Source of the DNA: Archilochus colubris | Taxonomy: Eukaryota > Chordata > Aves > Apodiformes > Trochilidae | Direction: 5' to 3' | Assembly: GCA_023079485.1 (NCBI GenBank) | Contig: CM041083.1 | Coordinates: forward strand, 64,795,810 to 64,859,809 | DNA: 64,000 nt | Shown here: piece by piece, positions 1-13,990 of the stretch | How the letters are laid out: the number at the start of each line of letters is the position of its first letter | Position numbering within the stretch: the first letter of the stretch is position 1 | Made by a program: the position numbers and the translations under genes | The notes under the pieces: generated by a model | Seen by the model: only the letters and a program-made list of their open reading frames with translations | What the model was told of the DNA's origin: nothing | Databases searched by the model: none

Positions 1-3000
1 CTAACACAGGGTGGAGAGTGGACAGACCTGGTGATGTGGCATTTGGTTTTCTCCCTAAAGTAAATGATTTTGTGTCATGAGCATACATTTCAGAGTATGC
101 ACTGACCTCAGTCAAAGAAAGTATCCAGAGCTTTTAATAAACTTTAAAAAAACAGATTTCTGACCAAAATGTGGCAAAAATAAGAAAGGAGATGAAGAAA
201 AATGAGATTTGTTTTGAGAACTATTTTAAGTTCACATCTCCAGGCAGAACAGCTTTAATCATTGCTATCCTCAGTAAGAAGCTTCAGGGGCAGTTCCTTT
301 CATTTGGCTTTTTATTCCCCAAGGAGTAACTAGGTTTGCATGAACAGATTTCTCTGGCTTGGCTTAGAGCTTGCATGTTGGGGAAGCAGGAAAAGAGATG
401 AGTGGGCTGGAGGAGACAAGAAAATTACAAGGCAAATACTGTTTACAAATACCACACTACAGTAAAACGATCTCCTCAGCTCCTCTGGCAAATTATTAAA
501 CGCCCAACAACAGTAACAGAGGTAAACAGAAGCACATCACTGTCTCATCCTTCACTCCGAGGGGTAGGTGGAAGGGCAAGGATGTTCCATGCAAAGTTCC
601 TAAGAAAACAGAGGAAGTCTTTAGTTTTCCCCAGGTATTAAACACTTGACTGCCAGCTCCAGCAAAAGAAAGTCAGCCTCAATCTCACCACAGCAGAACA
701 GCACCTCTGATAAACAGTATATACGACTAAAAGCTAAGCAGGACTCTGAAAAAGCTACTGGAACCAAAAGAGTAGTAACTGGGTACTCAAAAGGTGACTG
801 GAGCTCAGAAGAAACTCAAGGACTGCCTCTACTGACCATGAAAGCAGAGCTCTACTGGTGCCTAGCCTACCCAGCAACGTTACCATTATGTGTTGCTATT
901 TTTATCTAGACACTGAAAATACAGATGATGTAGTTTGAAGCTTCTCACTGATTTACTGAGCAGTTTTTCTTATTTGAAGTTTAGAAAGGAATGTATAAGC
1001 ACTCAATTTATCAGCTGTACAAGCACGAGTGCTCAAATGCCTACTTCATTTCTTCGAACTATCATCGACACCTGCTTAATACTTTGACTCCAAGGTTATT
1101 TGCAAGTACCATTTATGGCAGTTTTACAGAAACTCATGCCTTAAGAGCCTGACAGATTGCCAGCTCACTTCATTAAAAAACCTCACGTGGTAACAGCTTT
1201 CTTCCACTGCTGACCAAGGCTGTGTTTGAACTGATGACTCTAAACTGAAGTGCTCCACATATCAACTATCAGCTATGCCAAGTCAGCTTGTAATTTATGA
1301 ATATGGGGAATTCTTAAAATGGAGCCTTCTTTAACTATGGTAGCTTTTATTCCCCTAGAGAAACAGAAGAGCAAGTAAATATGCTTTTACAACTCGTCTT
1401 TAAGCCCGTAGTAGCCACTCTTTGTTCCCCTTGACATGCCTTTTCTCCTTTTTCAATATTCACATTTTTCTATTACTCCACCACATTTTAGAATACATTC
1501 CTAATCCTGATTAGGATTAGACTGACAACTTCAAGGTTTTTATCTGCACCCTCTTCAGATTACTCACATGGTCAAACTCTGGTCTTCAAATAATTTATAA
1601 AGTAAGGAATGAACAGTAAGGCTGGGGGAAGGGAATGAATTCTGCAACCAAACAGTACAATTACAATTTCTGGGGATGGGCAAGTCTTGGAAAGGACTAC
1701 AAAACTTTGTAGATCATCTCTCAAACAGTAACAAAAAAGACGAAGAACAACCACCAAAAGACCATTCCCAGGTTCCACCCTGAAATGCAAAGAACGGACA
1801 ACACTTTAGAACAGAGAGCATCCAGACTTACTACAGCAACAGTCTGCCAACCAGATGCTTTCCAAGGCTCCACAGCCAGAACTGGGAAGCATTCCTCTTC
1901 AGACTTGCCAGCTCTCAGCCCAGGTTAATATCAAAAGCCCAGTTTGTTGAAGATAGAACCTGAGATACGCTTCACTACACTGAAACATGACCGAAAAGGT
2001 ACCACTTGAACACATTGCCAACTTAATACTTATGTTAAGGTATAAAACAGCAGAATATCAGGAGTCTACTAGCAGTAACTGTTTCCATTAGCCTTTCATA
2101 ATTTTTCCATAGACCACTCTTATTTCTCCCCCCAATCAACTTCAAGCACAGTGATGCACAGTGGCCTCTCTGTTTTCTGAAGATGGCATAGAGAGAGAGA
2201 GACAAAGAACAGTTAAAAAACCCAAACCCCAAGAATCCAAAAGGTCCTGCAAGCATAACACCAAGAGGACCCAAGTATCAGGCAGCCTGGCACTCTGCTG
2301 TTCTTGAAGGCAGAGCTTTTTGCGGCAATTATCTGGTCACGTGCTGAACTCTACAAATGCATAGAGTAAAGGCATTCCTTTCCCTTAGAGTGCCAAACAC
2401 AACAGGATCTGTATCCATGACTGTGTTTCCCGAGGTTACCACAACACATAAAACCTCTCTCTTTTGCTGCTCCACCTTAGATACATGAGATGGTAAATCT
2501 CGGGTGTTATAAAAGGGAGAAGCTACAACTAGCTTAATTTTTCTGTAGTAAAGCTCCTAAGATGAATCATATCACCCAAGCACCTTTTGAACTGCTCTAA
2601 TGAGAAGCCTCTCCAAGAAGTATTCACGCATGAACCTGCTCTCTATAAAGCTGCTACAAAACCTTGACTACACTCTATCCAGAGTTGATGTGTTACTAAC
2701 CTTGACAGAACAGAACAAAACAAAACGAGGTAAACAGGCAAGCCTTTCAAGTCTAATTTCTGAAGCCATTCAGATGCTAAAAACAAAACTTTGATCAGTG
2801 TACAGAAACAGGCAGGAACGGCTTGGTCCTTAATAGATTCTGGAGAGAGAAGCAAAACACTTGATGCAAAAAGATTTGTTTCACTACTGCTATCTCAAGG
2901 ACCTAAAGCCTACTAGCACCCTAAGTAAGTCTCAATTTGTAGTACCTTACAAGACCTTTTGAAGAATTCTTGACCCAGAAAAGAATTGCCTAAAGCAATA

Positions 3001-5273
3001 GGGGAGAAATTACATTAATATTTATGCTCTTTAGGAACAATAAACTTTGTGTCTAAATAACGTGACACATAAACAGTTTACTAAGGGTCAGTTTTTAAGT
3101 ATTCCATCATTCAGTCAGAATTTTGTTTATAAACACTTCATGAATCACAATCTAAAAAAATGTCAGCCTCCTGCTGAAATAAGCAAAATATTAGTCCTTG
3201 AAATCTCACACTGGCAATTATTTTTAGACTAAAAGATACCAAGTGAAGATTAAGAGGAGACCAATATCATTTGTAAATAAGCTCTTTGGAGAAGAAAACA
3301 TCTGAATTTGAGTCTGTTGCTGTTCAAAACAAGTTATCTGACACTTCCAGCCAAAGGTGTATTTTACATACACGAAGGTGCTGGTTTCTGGGAACAAAAT
3401 ACACCTGCTGCTCTCGAGTACCAGTGACAGGCATTGAGCCTCCCCAGTTGACAGAAAACAGACACTCCCCCTACCTAATTCGAAATTCAGGACAATCTGG
3501 CCACACAGACAGTGAGAAGGAGCAAAAGGAGGGATGGCTCCTCTTCAAAAATAGATAGATAAATTTAAAATTTCAATGCATGTAATGCAACCACAGAGAT
3601 CTTGTGATATCATCGTAAATACCCCTTAGCACAGAGTGGTGGGGCTGCATTATGGAAAATTTGAGAGTCAAGGAGTAAATACTCTTCTCCCCTAGCTTCT
3701 AGATTAAAATTCAGAAAAGGAAAGAGACTGGCCTGCATACTCCACATTTTTACACTGTCAGGGAAGAACAGCTTAGCCCAAGAGCCTCATGAAAATATCC
3801 TGTCAGAAACTTCCCTCTCTATGTAATATTTCTGGGCCTGTTCTCCCTGACAGAAGATATTCCACATAACTATTTTATCTTCATTGAAACATCTTTTGGG
3901 GGAGTGCAAGGGGGAGCAATAGCATAAATACTTTATATGGACAGATGGAATTTTCTTTTTCCTCTCCATATCTGCTCACTTTACAGGCTATAAAGAACAC
4001 AAGCCTTTGTGTACTTCATATTCAAATGCATTTATTTGTTTAAAGTTCCAGCCTTTTAAATTATTGTTACTGTTCCCCATACATACCTCTTATAGTCTAG
4101 CTACTTAGAGGGCTGAATACCAAATGCAACAACATTTCCAGAATTCTTCATGTTTTATCACGTACTATTTCCTCACATAAGCTTTTATGCACATTAAAAC
4201 CAGCTGCATTATTCTTTTAAAAAACCCTATAATTTAACAATAAAACATAGTAATTGGTGGTGTGTCTTGAGAAAGGCATAACATTTGCAAAGTTTGCAGC
4301 CTTTGTTCATTTGAGAATAATCTGATTTCTTTCATCACATGAAAGATTTCAGATTGCCATAGCTGCAGAGTTAACCACTCAGGTTATCACTGATTATTTT
4401 GTATAAAAGCAGAAGTGGGAGTTGTCACTTGACGCCTAACACCCAGCAAACTGATCTAGCCTGGAACATGTATCACTAGAACTAAACCAGTCTTAGAGCC
4501 AAGGTTGGTGCCTGATCATCATGTAAGTTCTGGAGGAAGGAGCTAAGCTGAAAGGCAACAGCTCTACCACAAGACTTTAAGAAGCCACTTCGGACTGTTG
4601 CCATCAAAAGTATTTATATTTATGGCTCAGCATGTTCTCTAGTACAGTATCTCCATGCAACAGTAGAGAAATTCTAGATTAACCATATCACAATTGGAAC
4701 AAAACTTTTTAGTTTTGCATATATTTTCAATCAACCCAAAGATTGACTAATTTTAGCTTGTTCCTTTCCATTCTAGAACACTCAAACCATGACTACAGAA
4801 GGCCAAACTTCTGAACCACCCTAAAGTTGAAGTTAACATACTTATCTAGAAAAATCAAATAAAAATCAATTTCTTCAAAAAGAGAGTTGACATGACTTAG
4901 AAATCTTTGTACCAGCAGTGACAATCAAGTTCTGTAAGACTAAAAGAACACTGACAAACATTGGAGTAGTACGTTTTATCCCGTTTTCTGTTTTAGCCTG
5001 CTTAAAGAGCCCACATTTTCATATGAACTTGGAGATCTTTAGCCATTGCTTGCCCAAAGAAGTCAAGAGATTTCTAACAAAGTCTTTGGCCCTAGCACAA
5101 ACACACACTGAATATATCTCCTTTGTTAAATTAAATGCTAACTGTATACCTCCCTGATCTAGACAGGAAAGGAAAAACTAAATCTATAGGCAATCCCTAG
5201 ATCAGCCTGAGCCCAGCTCCAACTGGAAAGGAAAATATGCCAGTGCAGACTTATCCAAGCTCTTCTAGAAGAT

Positions 5274-5446
5274 CACAGAATCATAAAATAGTTTGGGCTG
5301 GAAGGGACCTTAAAGATCATCTAGTTCCACCCCTCCTGCATGGGCAGGGACACTTTCACTAGACCAGGTTGGTCAAAGCCCCATCCTACCTGGCCTTTGA
5401 GGGAGGAAGCATCAACAGCTCCCCATGGCAACCTGCCCCAGTGAGA
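5274..5446 (-). repeat. CR1 LINE 3' end fragment
   Basis: The plus strand reads cacagaatcataaaatag, then a ggctggaagggacctt block, then a block about a 'catgggcagggacac' sequence and 'accaggttggtcaaagccccat'. This is the reverse complement of the avian CR1 3' end, so the element lies on the minus strand. It is 5'-truncated, as most CR1 copies are, and covers roughly 170 bp. It carries no coding sequence. Confidence 0.9.
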
Positions 5447-8400
5447 TCTGTTGGTATACAGCTTTCTTGGTGATGCTGTGAATAAGCTTCTTTGCACAGC
5501 ACAGCTACTCTTCCCAGATCCCCCAGCTCTTCATGAACAAGTGCAACTAACAGCTCTCACAATCAGGAGGCATCATAAGCACTTAGAAACCACTCTTATG
5601 AATATCCAGCAAACCTGTTGTTCTCCCACACAACATTTACACTGTGCCCTGAACTTGAAAGTGTCTTTACAGCAGCTTTCTCAATTCCGAAAGAAGGCTT
5701 TACCAAAAGTACTAAATAAATGTGACGTGGGGTGATTTACCTGATAAAGTGGTAGAAGTAACACTGATAATACCTTTATAGAAAGATGAAACCCTGGCTT
5801 ATCTTAACAGCCCAAGTGGAAGAATATTAAATAAATAGTCTTTTCCATGCTTCCATCTGCTTTAAGACAAGGGAAGACTGGGAATGCAATTATTCATTCT
5901 TCCTGCAGTTAAGCACAGAAGTCATTAAACAGTCTCTCTCCAGGGCCACAAAGCAACTAATTGCAATCTTTAAGCAACTGTTAGCTGGAGTCAACAAGAG
6001 CACGGATGGGATCAGAAGTTGCCTTGGCAGTAAGTAGATAAGGTATTTGCAAATTTGCTTCATTAAGTCACTAGGGTAGTTTTATATCAAGAAGATACAG
6101 AATTAGCAGCTAGCAGGCTGTTTCCAAGGGGAAATTTCATGTTCCATCCTATGAAACTTCATCAAGATGTGTATAATTGTATATTAACAGGCTCTTATTA
6201 CACAAGAAAATACTTTAACAGTTGATGAATGGACTCTACTATTAATAGTACTTTAAGACCCAATTGCCTATGCTGTGCATCTGCTATATTTATTTGTGAA
6301 GTCTTACAAAGAGAGACCAACCAAGCTCCCAATACAGTTCAACTTCACTTCAAGTTTACCCTTGGATTTTCCAACTTATTCCATGAACATTACCAGTCAT
6401 GAGCTATATGTTTCAAATTACACTAATCACATTTGGACAGATACTGAATGATGTGATGGAGTTACAACAGTCTCTGTTTTAAAAACTGATACCATGGTTT
6501 TGTAGTACTTAACTGAAAAGTAGCCACAAGAACCACAGTTTTTACTCAGTTTTCCCAAAATGCACATCTCACCTAACAGTTTTTTGAGACAGGCCTATAA
6601 AGTTGCTATTTTCAGGAGACCTTAACATATCTGCACACCTAAATCCCACCAAATCTCACCACAATTTCAATCCTGTTTTCTGTAAGCCCTCTAGAAAGTC
6701 CAACGAGAACTGTGCTTTGCCACAGAAAGGCAGCTGTTCCTGCTGGGACTGTGCCTAATTCTAGAGAGAGAGAGACTGGAACATACCTAGAAGGAATATA
6801 GAACATTACATCCTCAGTATTTAGGATGACATCAATATATCTGATCTGTGTGAGAACTGGTTCCACCCACATTGCCAGAAACTTTCTACACAGTAAGAAT
6901 AATCAAGTTATAAGCAAAGACATTTGCCACAAATCCCAAACGAAAAAACATCCTTGGCCAATTTTTTCCATTCTGCATACCTCCCATCTGCCTCAGTCTA
7001 TGCTATCAACCTTCCATTCTTTCGTCTATGTGTGCCAACACAGATCTTCTCAATACAACTATAAATTCACTGGAACAGTTAAATGGTGCCCTACTCAAGG
7101 GAAGAATATGCATGCACAAATATACTCTACACACTCTGTAGCACTTCAACACAGGGACAAAGATCTGGCTTTTCGACAACACTATCAGTCCTGTAACAAA
7201 GTCCAGGGCCAGCTGACAGCAGCTAGTGATAGAGCCAAGACCTCTCCTAAAAACATCAACTCTATAGTTATCTTCCTCACACAGAATGCTTTGAGGTCCT
7301 CCAAAAATGGAGCTTTCTTAGCATGAGAGAAGAAAGGCAAAGAGAGCAAGAGGCAAAGCAGCTGCTTTGGTTTATGGGCTGTGGCCCAGTAAAGCAGATA
7401 GCCCTAGCATCTAAGACAACACCACAAACATTAAAGCATTTCTTGGGAACAGAATGGGGAAGGGTTTGACTTGCATAGTCAGCAAGAAGCAGCATTTCTA
7501 CACTTCACTGCAACCAATAAAAAGTCACTGCCCCCTTCACATTTAGGGGGATAGCTACAGAGAATTAGGCATATCAAAGTTTTCTTTAGGACTCACTCAT
7601 TCTTCCCCCGTCCCATTCAAAACAATGCATTTAATGCAAGCTTGAGACATTTACCTATTTCTCTTAAACAAGTTTTCTTTAGACAGGATTTATATCACAC
7701 ATTATTGCCAAAATAGTTAAAACTGTTTTTAAAAAGATGCTATGATAGGGCATGCATGTCAGAACTGGGCTAATGTCAACAAGGCCTGTCTTTAGCCAAG
7801 GGGCACAGTAACCTCACCAAGCCAAACATGATTAAATGGTGCCTCAGCTTATATGTCATAGGAGAACCAAACAACACTGCAGTAACTGCAGGACTGTGAG
7901 ACGAAAAGCTCTCCCCAGCTGTAAAGCCTGAAGTTCACAAGCAGAAAAGAACATCATGTTTCTACAAACCACACTGCAACAACACTCTGCAAGAAGCTCT
8001 CAGAACTGGCATGCATGCCCTAATACCTACTAGATTCCTTCAAATCCAGCTTGTTCTCTTGTTCTAGTAATGTTTATAAACACCTTTTGACCACAAAAGA
8101 AAACCAGCAACAGAAATGCTGGCAAAACTAAAATCACAATTTCACTTGCTCTGTTAGCATAAACATTACTTGAAACCTGTAAGGAAGAGAGCATTTTCAA
8201 GAAAACACGACATTCAAGAGCATTCCCTGTACCAAAATTATCTCCACTGCTTAACCATAACGCAATAGTGAGCATAAGCCTGGAAAAGAGTAAAATTATT
8301 TAAATTCAAACTGTAACTGTTGCTGCACATACACAAGCATGTGAAAAACAACTCAACTCTTTACTAATGCAGACTGCAAGTAATTAATATTGCTGCTTTA

Positions 8401-11400
8401 GAGTCTATACAACAGTAGCAGGAAATGGAAATATCTTGCTCTTTTCAGTCAAAACATATAAAATGTGAACACACTATGAACACTAAGAATTTTCCAAGTA
8501 GCCTCTTTTGCACAGAAAGGCAGAGGAAATTTTCAGCTGTGATAATAAGACCTCTTACGGTAAAGCTGTTTCACTAAGGACTAAGTGCAGCCCTCTACTC
8601 TCACAGCCCAGGTCCGAACTGTTTTGCCCCATCATAAAATTGGCACCTACAGAAAAAGCACAAAGTAAATGATTCACTTGCTCTCTGATAACTGTTCCAC
8701 AGAAAGGAAGCTGTCTAGCACTTAGATGGTTATGGTGTGGCTTTTCCTTTTCATTAGCTAATCTTCCCTGGTGTGAGAGCCTTGGAGTTCTGATCATGGA
8801 TCTTTTTGTTGTTGAACGTACAGAATTCACAGCTCATAATAGATACCAGAAAGAAAGGAGAAGCACAAAGCTGATATGTGCCTAGGGTCCCAAAAGAGCT
8901 TCAATGGATCACCTGAAAACAGGTAAGGAAGGCCACTGGAAAAGAGAAAACTATAAATGCAGTATATACTGAAACTGATCCTCAAGAGGAATAGGGAAGA
9001 TACCATTGCCCACAGATTTTACCTGGAACAATTCCCAGGCTCAGAGACTTCTGTAACATTGCCGTGTCAGAGAGCCCTAGGAACTACAACATCAAAGGAA
9101 CAGATAGACAACAGATTCTTGCTACTACTACACAGAGCAAAAAACAATTGCCTTTCACTTCCCCTCAACAAGAGATACAGAGTACATATGGAGGCTGAAA
9201 ACATAGCTCAATCCCTGAACAAATACCACCCATCAAGAATTAAAAGCTCCAGCTTAGATTTGTGGCCTCTCTTCTAGCTGCCAAGAAATGGAAGGCATTT
9301 CTGTCTTGAGAGAACTTACTATTGTTTTTACCATTGCTGTTTACCAACAAAGAAGCCCAAGTTGTGCATTCATACCCAGCAAGTCAGCCATTCAAAAAAA
9401 CGACTCAGAATCTGTGAAACGTATCTCAGATGAGAATGTCAAAGCATTAGTTCAGGAAAAGGAGCAAGTCATTTGCTCATTTAAATGTTTTAAAAAGTAA
9501 AAACTGAGCCAAAAAAAAGCTACCATACATACTTCCTTCAGCTGGCAAACTGCACATCTTCACATTTGTCCCCTATGCTCCTAAATAAAACAAGAAAATA
9601 CATCTAACAGTCTAGAGCCATTTCAAATTTTTATGCCTCATCACCAGTGCTAGTATTTGTCTAGGAATAATTCACTAATTATCCTCCTGCAAAACCTAAA
9701 GTGAGTGGTACTACATATATAGGAGAACCTCCCTCTCTCTGTTTAAGAAATTAAACAGTTATAAAAATCTGGAGTCTTTAAAAATAGGATATAAACACAA
9801 GTTAGGTTTACTAAAGTGAGTATGTTGCATTAGAAGATAGAAGCTAAACAAAGCTGTCTGCTTTCCCTTCTGATGGCAGTAGTACTGACTTCAATTTTTT
9901 TTTTTCTGGTTACTCTGTTGTTTCATCCCTGTTAGCACATAAAGCAAGAGCAGGAAGAGTAAGAGTAAAGAGTTTCTGTACATTAGCCCTGGCAAACTGA
10001 GCTCCCTCTTCTTTATTAGTTAACTTGAAGCACTTGAATAAAGGACTCAGAGATGCTACCTAACAACTTATGGAAGTAATCTCCATAAATTAATTTGCAA
10101 GCAAATAACTCAATATGACCAGGAAAAAAAAAAATAAATGGCATACAGGAACAAACAGGGAAGAAAGCATCTGGAATCATACTGGGTAATATTAAAAAAG
10201 TATATCGTAGGGCACAGTGATTTCAAGAAAGGAAATCCACTCATTAGAAAACATCATAACTAGATGCAGCACACATTGTCTCATACCAGAAGCAGAATGC
10301 TACATATTGCAATATGAAAGACAAGATCACTCACTGTCTTGTAAAAAGGGTTGATATGTGCATATTAAACCTCAAATATCAACTCCAATTCAGTTGAAGT
10401 CTGAAATTCCTGTTACTGGACTGCCTATTAATTCACTAATTTCCACTGCACGGATCTATTCAAGCACTAGTCTTCCCTGTCTCCAGAGGTTGTTTTTTTT
10501 ATCTGCTTTAATGAGATACCTTAAGAAGCCAGCAGGTATGACTGCTGCCAGGACTCATATTGTACCAAAAACCCCTATGCAGCTTATTACAGCTGAGGAG
10601 ACCTGCAAATCTATATAGAGTTCAGGCACTGATTATGCATACAGCTAATACTCTTCTTTAAAAAGCAGTAGTTGGGACATTTGCAGGGAAGAATCCCAAT
10701 ACAGCCCATAGTTGGCACTCTAGGTTCATATGAATTATATTGATAATGCCAATAAATAGTTACTACAGACAGGAATACTTCTTCCTTGGTTTTCTGAAAA
10801 ACAGCACTTAATAAAAAAATTTTAAAAGGAGTTAATTAACTCAGGGCGGGCCTGAGGAATAGAAAGCTTCAGAGGTAGAGTCAGAAGTATAAACAATAGG
10901 AAGGTTAAGACAAAGGACTGACATAGTGAAGGCAAACTGTCTTGCTTTTAACATTCACAATATCTTTTTTAAACTGCTGTTTCTATTCTGTCATTTTTGA
11001 CTTTGAAAAGGTCAGACACTTTTTAAAAACAAGACTAAGAAAGAGACAATAAGAGAGCAAAACTGCATATTCCAATTTCTTAATTTACCATGACTCTGTC
11101 GTAAAATCACAGACTTTACCTGAGTCTCTGTTCCATCATGTGAACAAAGACTCTCAACATTTAAATCAGAATGGCAGTTGCACCAACACAATTATTTCAG
11201 AACCAAATACTGAGGCTCTCGCTACAACAATTTTGTTAAAGGAGCAGGAGTGGTTTCATAAGGACCACAGAATGGTATGATGGAAATTTCCAAAATACTA
11301 CAGGAGTCAAGAAGGTCTTCAATAACATCGTAGGCAAGTAAATTAAATTCACTATTACAGAAACATTCTTGTAACTAACCCCCAACTCCTAGCATTTCAT

Positions 11401-12929
11401 AATGTAACTATGAAAACCCAGTCTCTAAAAAACCACATAGATGGAGGGAGCACTTCTGCCACAGAACATGTGCACTGCTTCCCTAAAAATAATTCCCAAC
11501 TGTCAAGTTCACCACCAGCCACTCAAATTTTAAATTGCACAATATATTAAAAAGGGTTGTTAGGTTCACTCTAGAGCCATTCACTTTCACACTTATGGCA
11601 TTACTTGGACTGCCTACTTTGAGATGTAAACAAAGTCACACAACAGTGGTTCCCATTCAAAAAGTCAAACACAGGATGTAGGAGGTTTTTATTAAGACTT
11701 ACAGCAAGTGGTAACTATGCTTAAAACCACACAACTCCAAGGTTCATTACTCTTTTAGAAAGTGAAGGCAGAAAATTTTATTTTGCTTTTTAGTACTGTT
11801 CTGCAAGTATGCATTTGTACACACTGTATGTGCCAAGTGACAGAGTTACAAGCTATCACAATTTTCCCAGGCCTGCATCTATTCACACCCACACTGGTAT
11901 CTTGCAAATCCATACCCATATGCACATGTAAAAACAGATGTAGAGCTTCATTAGTATACACATAAATATTCATTGGTTTATATTCATGCCCACAAGCACG
12001 ATATCACATATGCAAGACAGTATAAAGTTCCCTCAACCTAGGATCCCAGGAACAGGAAGAGACCAACATTCCTCTAGCTGTGTCCATGTGTATGAAGGTC
12101 AACTACAAAATGATAACACTGCATTTCTTTTACCTCCCATTCAAAAACTGAGGGGATACAGTCTTTCATTCCTCTTGTATAATGGTCTGAGTTGCTAAAC
12201 ATGAAAGAACTTCAGTGTAACATTATATCAATTGCATTTCCAGGGGTTTAAAAGCTAACACTACTTTCCTAGATAAGAATAGGCTACACACAGCAATCCT
12301 GCAATGCTGAAAATGTCTATTAGAGAGCAAAGTGCAGGAGAAAGACAGAAAAGCAACTACCCGTATCATTTCCCTGCATACTCCACCCTGGTTTGTGTGC
12401 AAGTTCTGTGAAACATTAAAGACAGTTGGGACCTTCCTGTCCAATTTTACTTCCTTTCAATTTCTCTTTTAGGCTTTGTGTAGCTCAGTAACATTCAGAT
12501 CCATCAATGTTAGGACCTCTGATTTTTCACTAGCAAAAAAGACTACAGCTGGTTTACAGTCCTCAGAACAGACAGGGTATCTTATTTCACATCTCTGCAG
12601 AGGCAAAAAAACTCCATCCCTGAAAAAGGCTGTGTATTTTTAAGCTTAACAACAAATCACCTCTTTTCATTCTCCAAGGTACAGTGACAGTTTAAATCAA
12701 TTCCACCCAACCACTACACAAAAAAGCCCCGATATTCAGTCTGCCCCTACATTTTTTTGTTGTTGTTTTGTTTGGTTGTTTTTTTTTTAAAACACAAAAG
12801 CACCATCATGAGGCCACACTAGAGTAAAAAAACTGTCGTGATTGAGTTGAACTACAGGTCTACATGTCTACATCTCAGTGTAAGCAAAAGTAGTACCAAG
12901 AATATCAACCTGAAAACTATCTTTAATCA

Positions 12930-12950
12930 AATAATAATAATAATAATAAT
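12930..12950. repeat. (ATA)n microsatellite
   Basis: Seven consecutive AAT/ATA trinucleotides, followed by further AT-rich sequence. It is a simple repeat in presumed intron DNA with no sign of function. Confidence 0.9.
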
Positions 12951-13936
12951 TTAAAAATATTAAAATACTTTTTTAGCATTCTAGCAATTTTACCAAACTG
13001 TTCCTAATTGCAAATTAACAGGAAAATGCAATAATTTCTTCAATTATTAGAAGCCTTGAGGTTTTCACAGATTCAGTAAAAATTAAGAACTAGCACCTAG
13101 CATTCATTTTGCTGGTATAGATACTATAATGTCACACACAGGAAGAGGTAATTTTCATATAAAGTTGATAAATTTTTATTTATCAGTTGATACAGGCAGA
13201 AGTGAAACAACTCTCATAGCAAACACTCTATTAGCTTTATCCCACTGGCCCTGCTATAACCCTCAGAGTTCAGCTGAGAAAAGTCCTGGTTTTAATAATG
13301 CTGCCATACTAGGGAAAGGAAAATAATTTTTATAAGTGAAACGCACAAGTCAAGAAAGCAAGGAATTTTGTTTGTTTCTACAGCTGCCTTTTTATTTAAG
13401 AAAACACAATAGAAAGCATTAATATCTCAGAAGAATGAAGCAGACAACAGTGCCCTAAGGGTAAGGGAAGGAACACAGAGGCTGCATTCCCAACAGCAGG
13501 AAAGAATTACTGGACTGTAGATAGCCAAGTGGTACTGAACCAAAGCCTCCCCCAACCCAAAAGTATATATTTACAACTATACATATGCTGTCGTCTCAAT
13601 AGTTGCCATGCTACAGTACACCTGCTAAGCAGCTATTCCATCCTGTCTGTGGGGCTTTTGAAAGTCAATCTGATACCCACAAAGAGTTTCAGCACATCTT
13701 TGAGGAGCCTGGCAATAGCACCAATTACAAGATCACATACAAAGGTGACAAGGAGTAGATATTACAGTTTCACTGAAAAAGTAAACTGGATCTCTGAACA
13801 CATGCAGGACATTTAAATTGCTACCTTCTAACAAAAGAGTCTCCCAGAAATTTTTTTCCTAAATATCAGTTACACAGGGATTGAATAGGAAGCACACTTT
13901 CAAGGTCACTCAACCCCCCATATTCTACTTTTCTCT

Positions 13937-13990
13937 CTAGAGAGTTTTCTCTCTAGATCCTCATCTGAGGATCTGTGGATCCTCAGATAC
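13937..13990. repeat. Short interleaved palindromes
   Basis: A repeated tctctctaga block precedes a perfect inverted repeat, GATCCTCA at 13956-13963 and TGAGGATC at 13966-13973, with a two-base spacer. A third copy of the arm (ggatcctcag) follows at about 13977-13986. The segment could fold into alternative small hairpins. No function is evident. Confidence 0.6.

Noticed and set aside
6826..7326. 166-codon plus-strand frame
   Set aside because: AT-rich intron-like composition, no recognisable family, no splice or promoter context.
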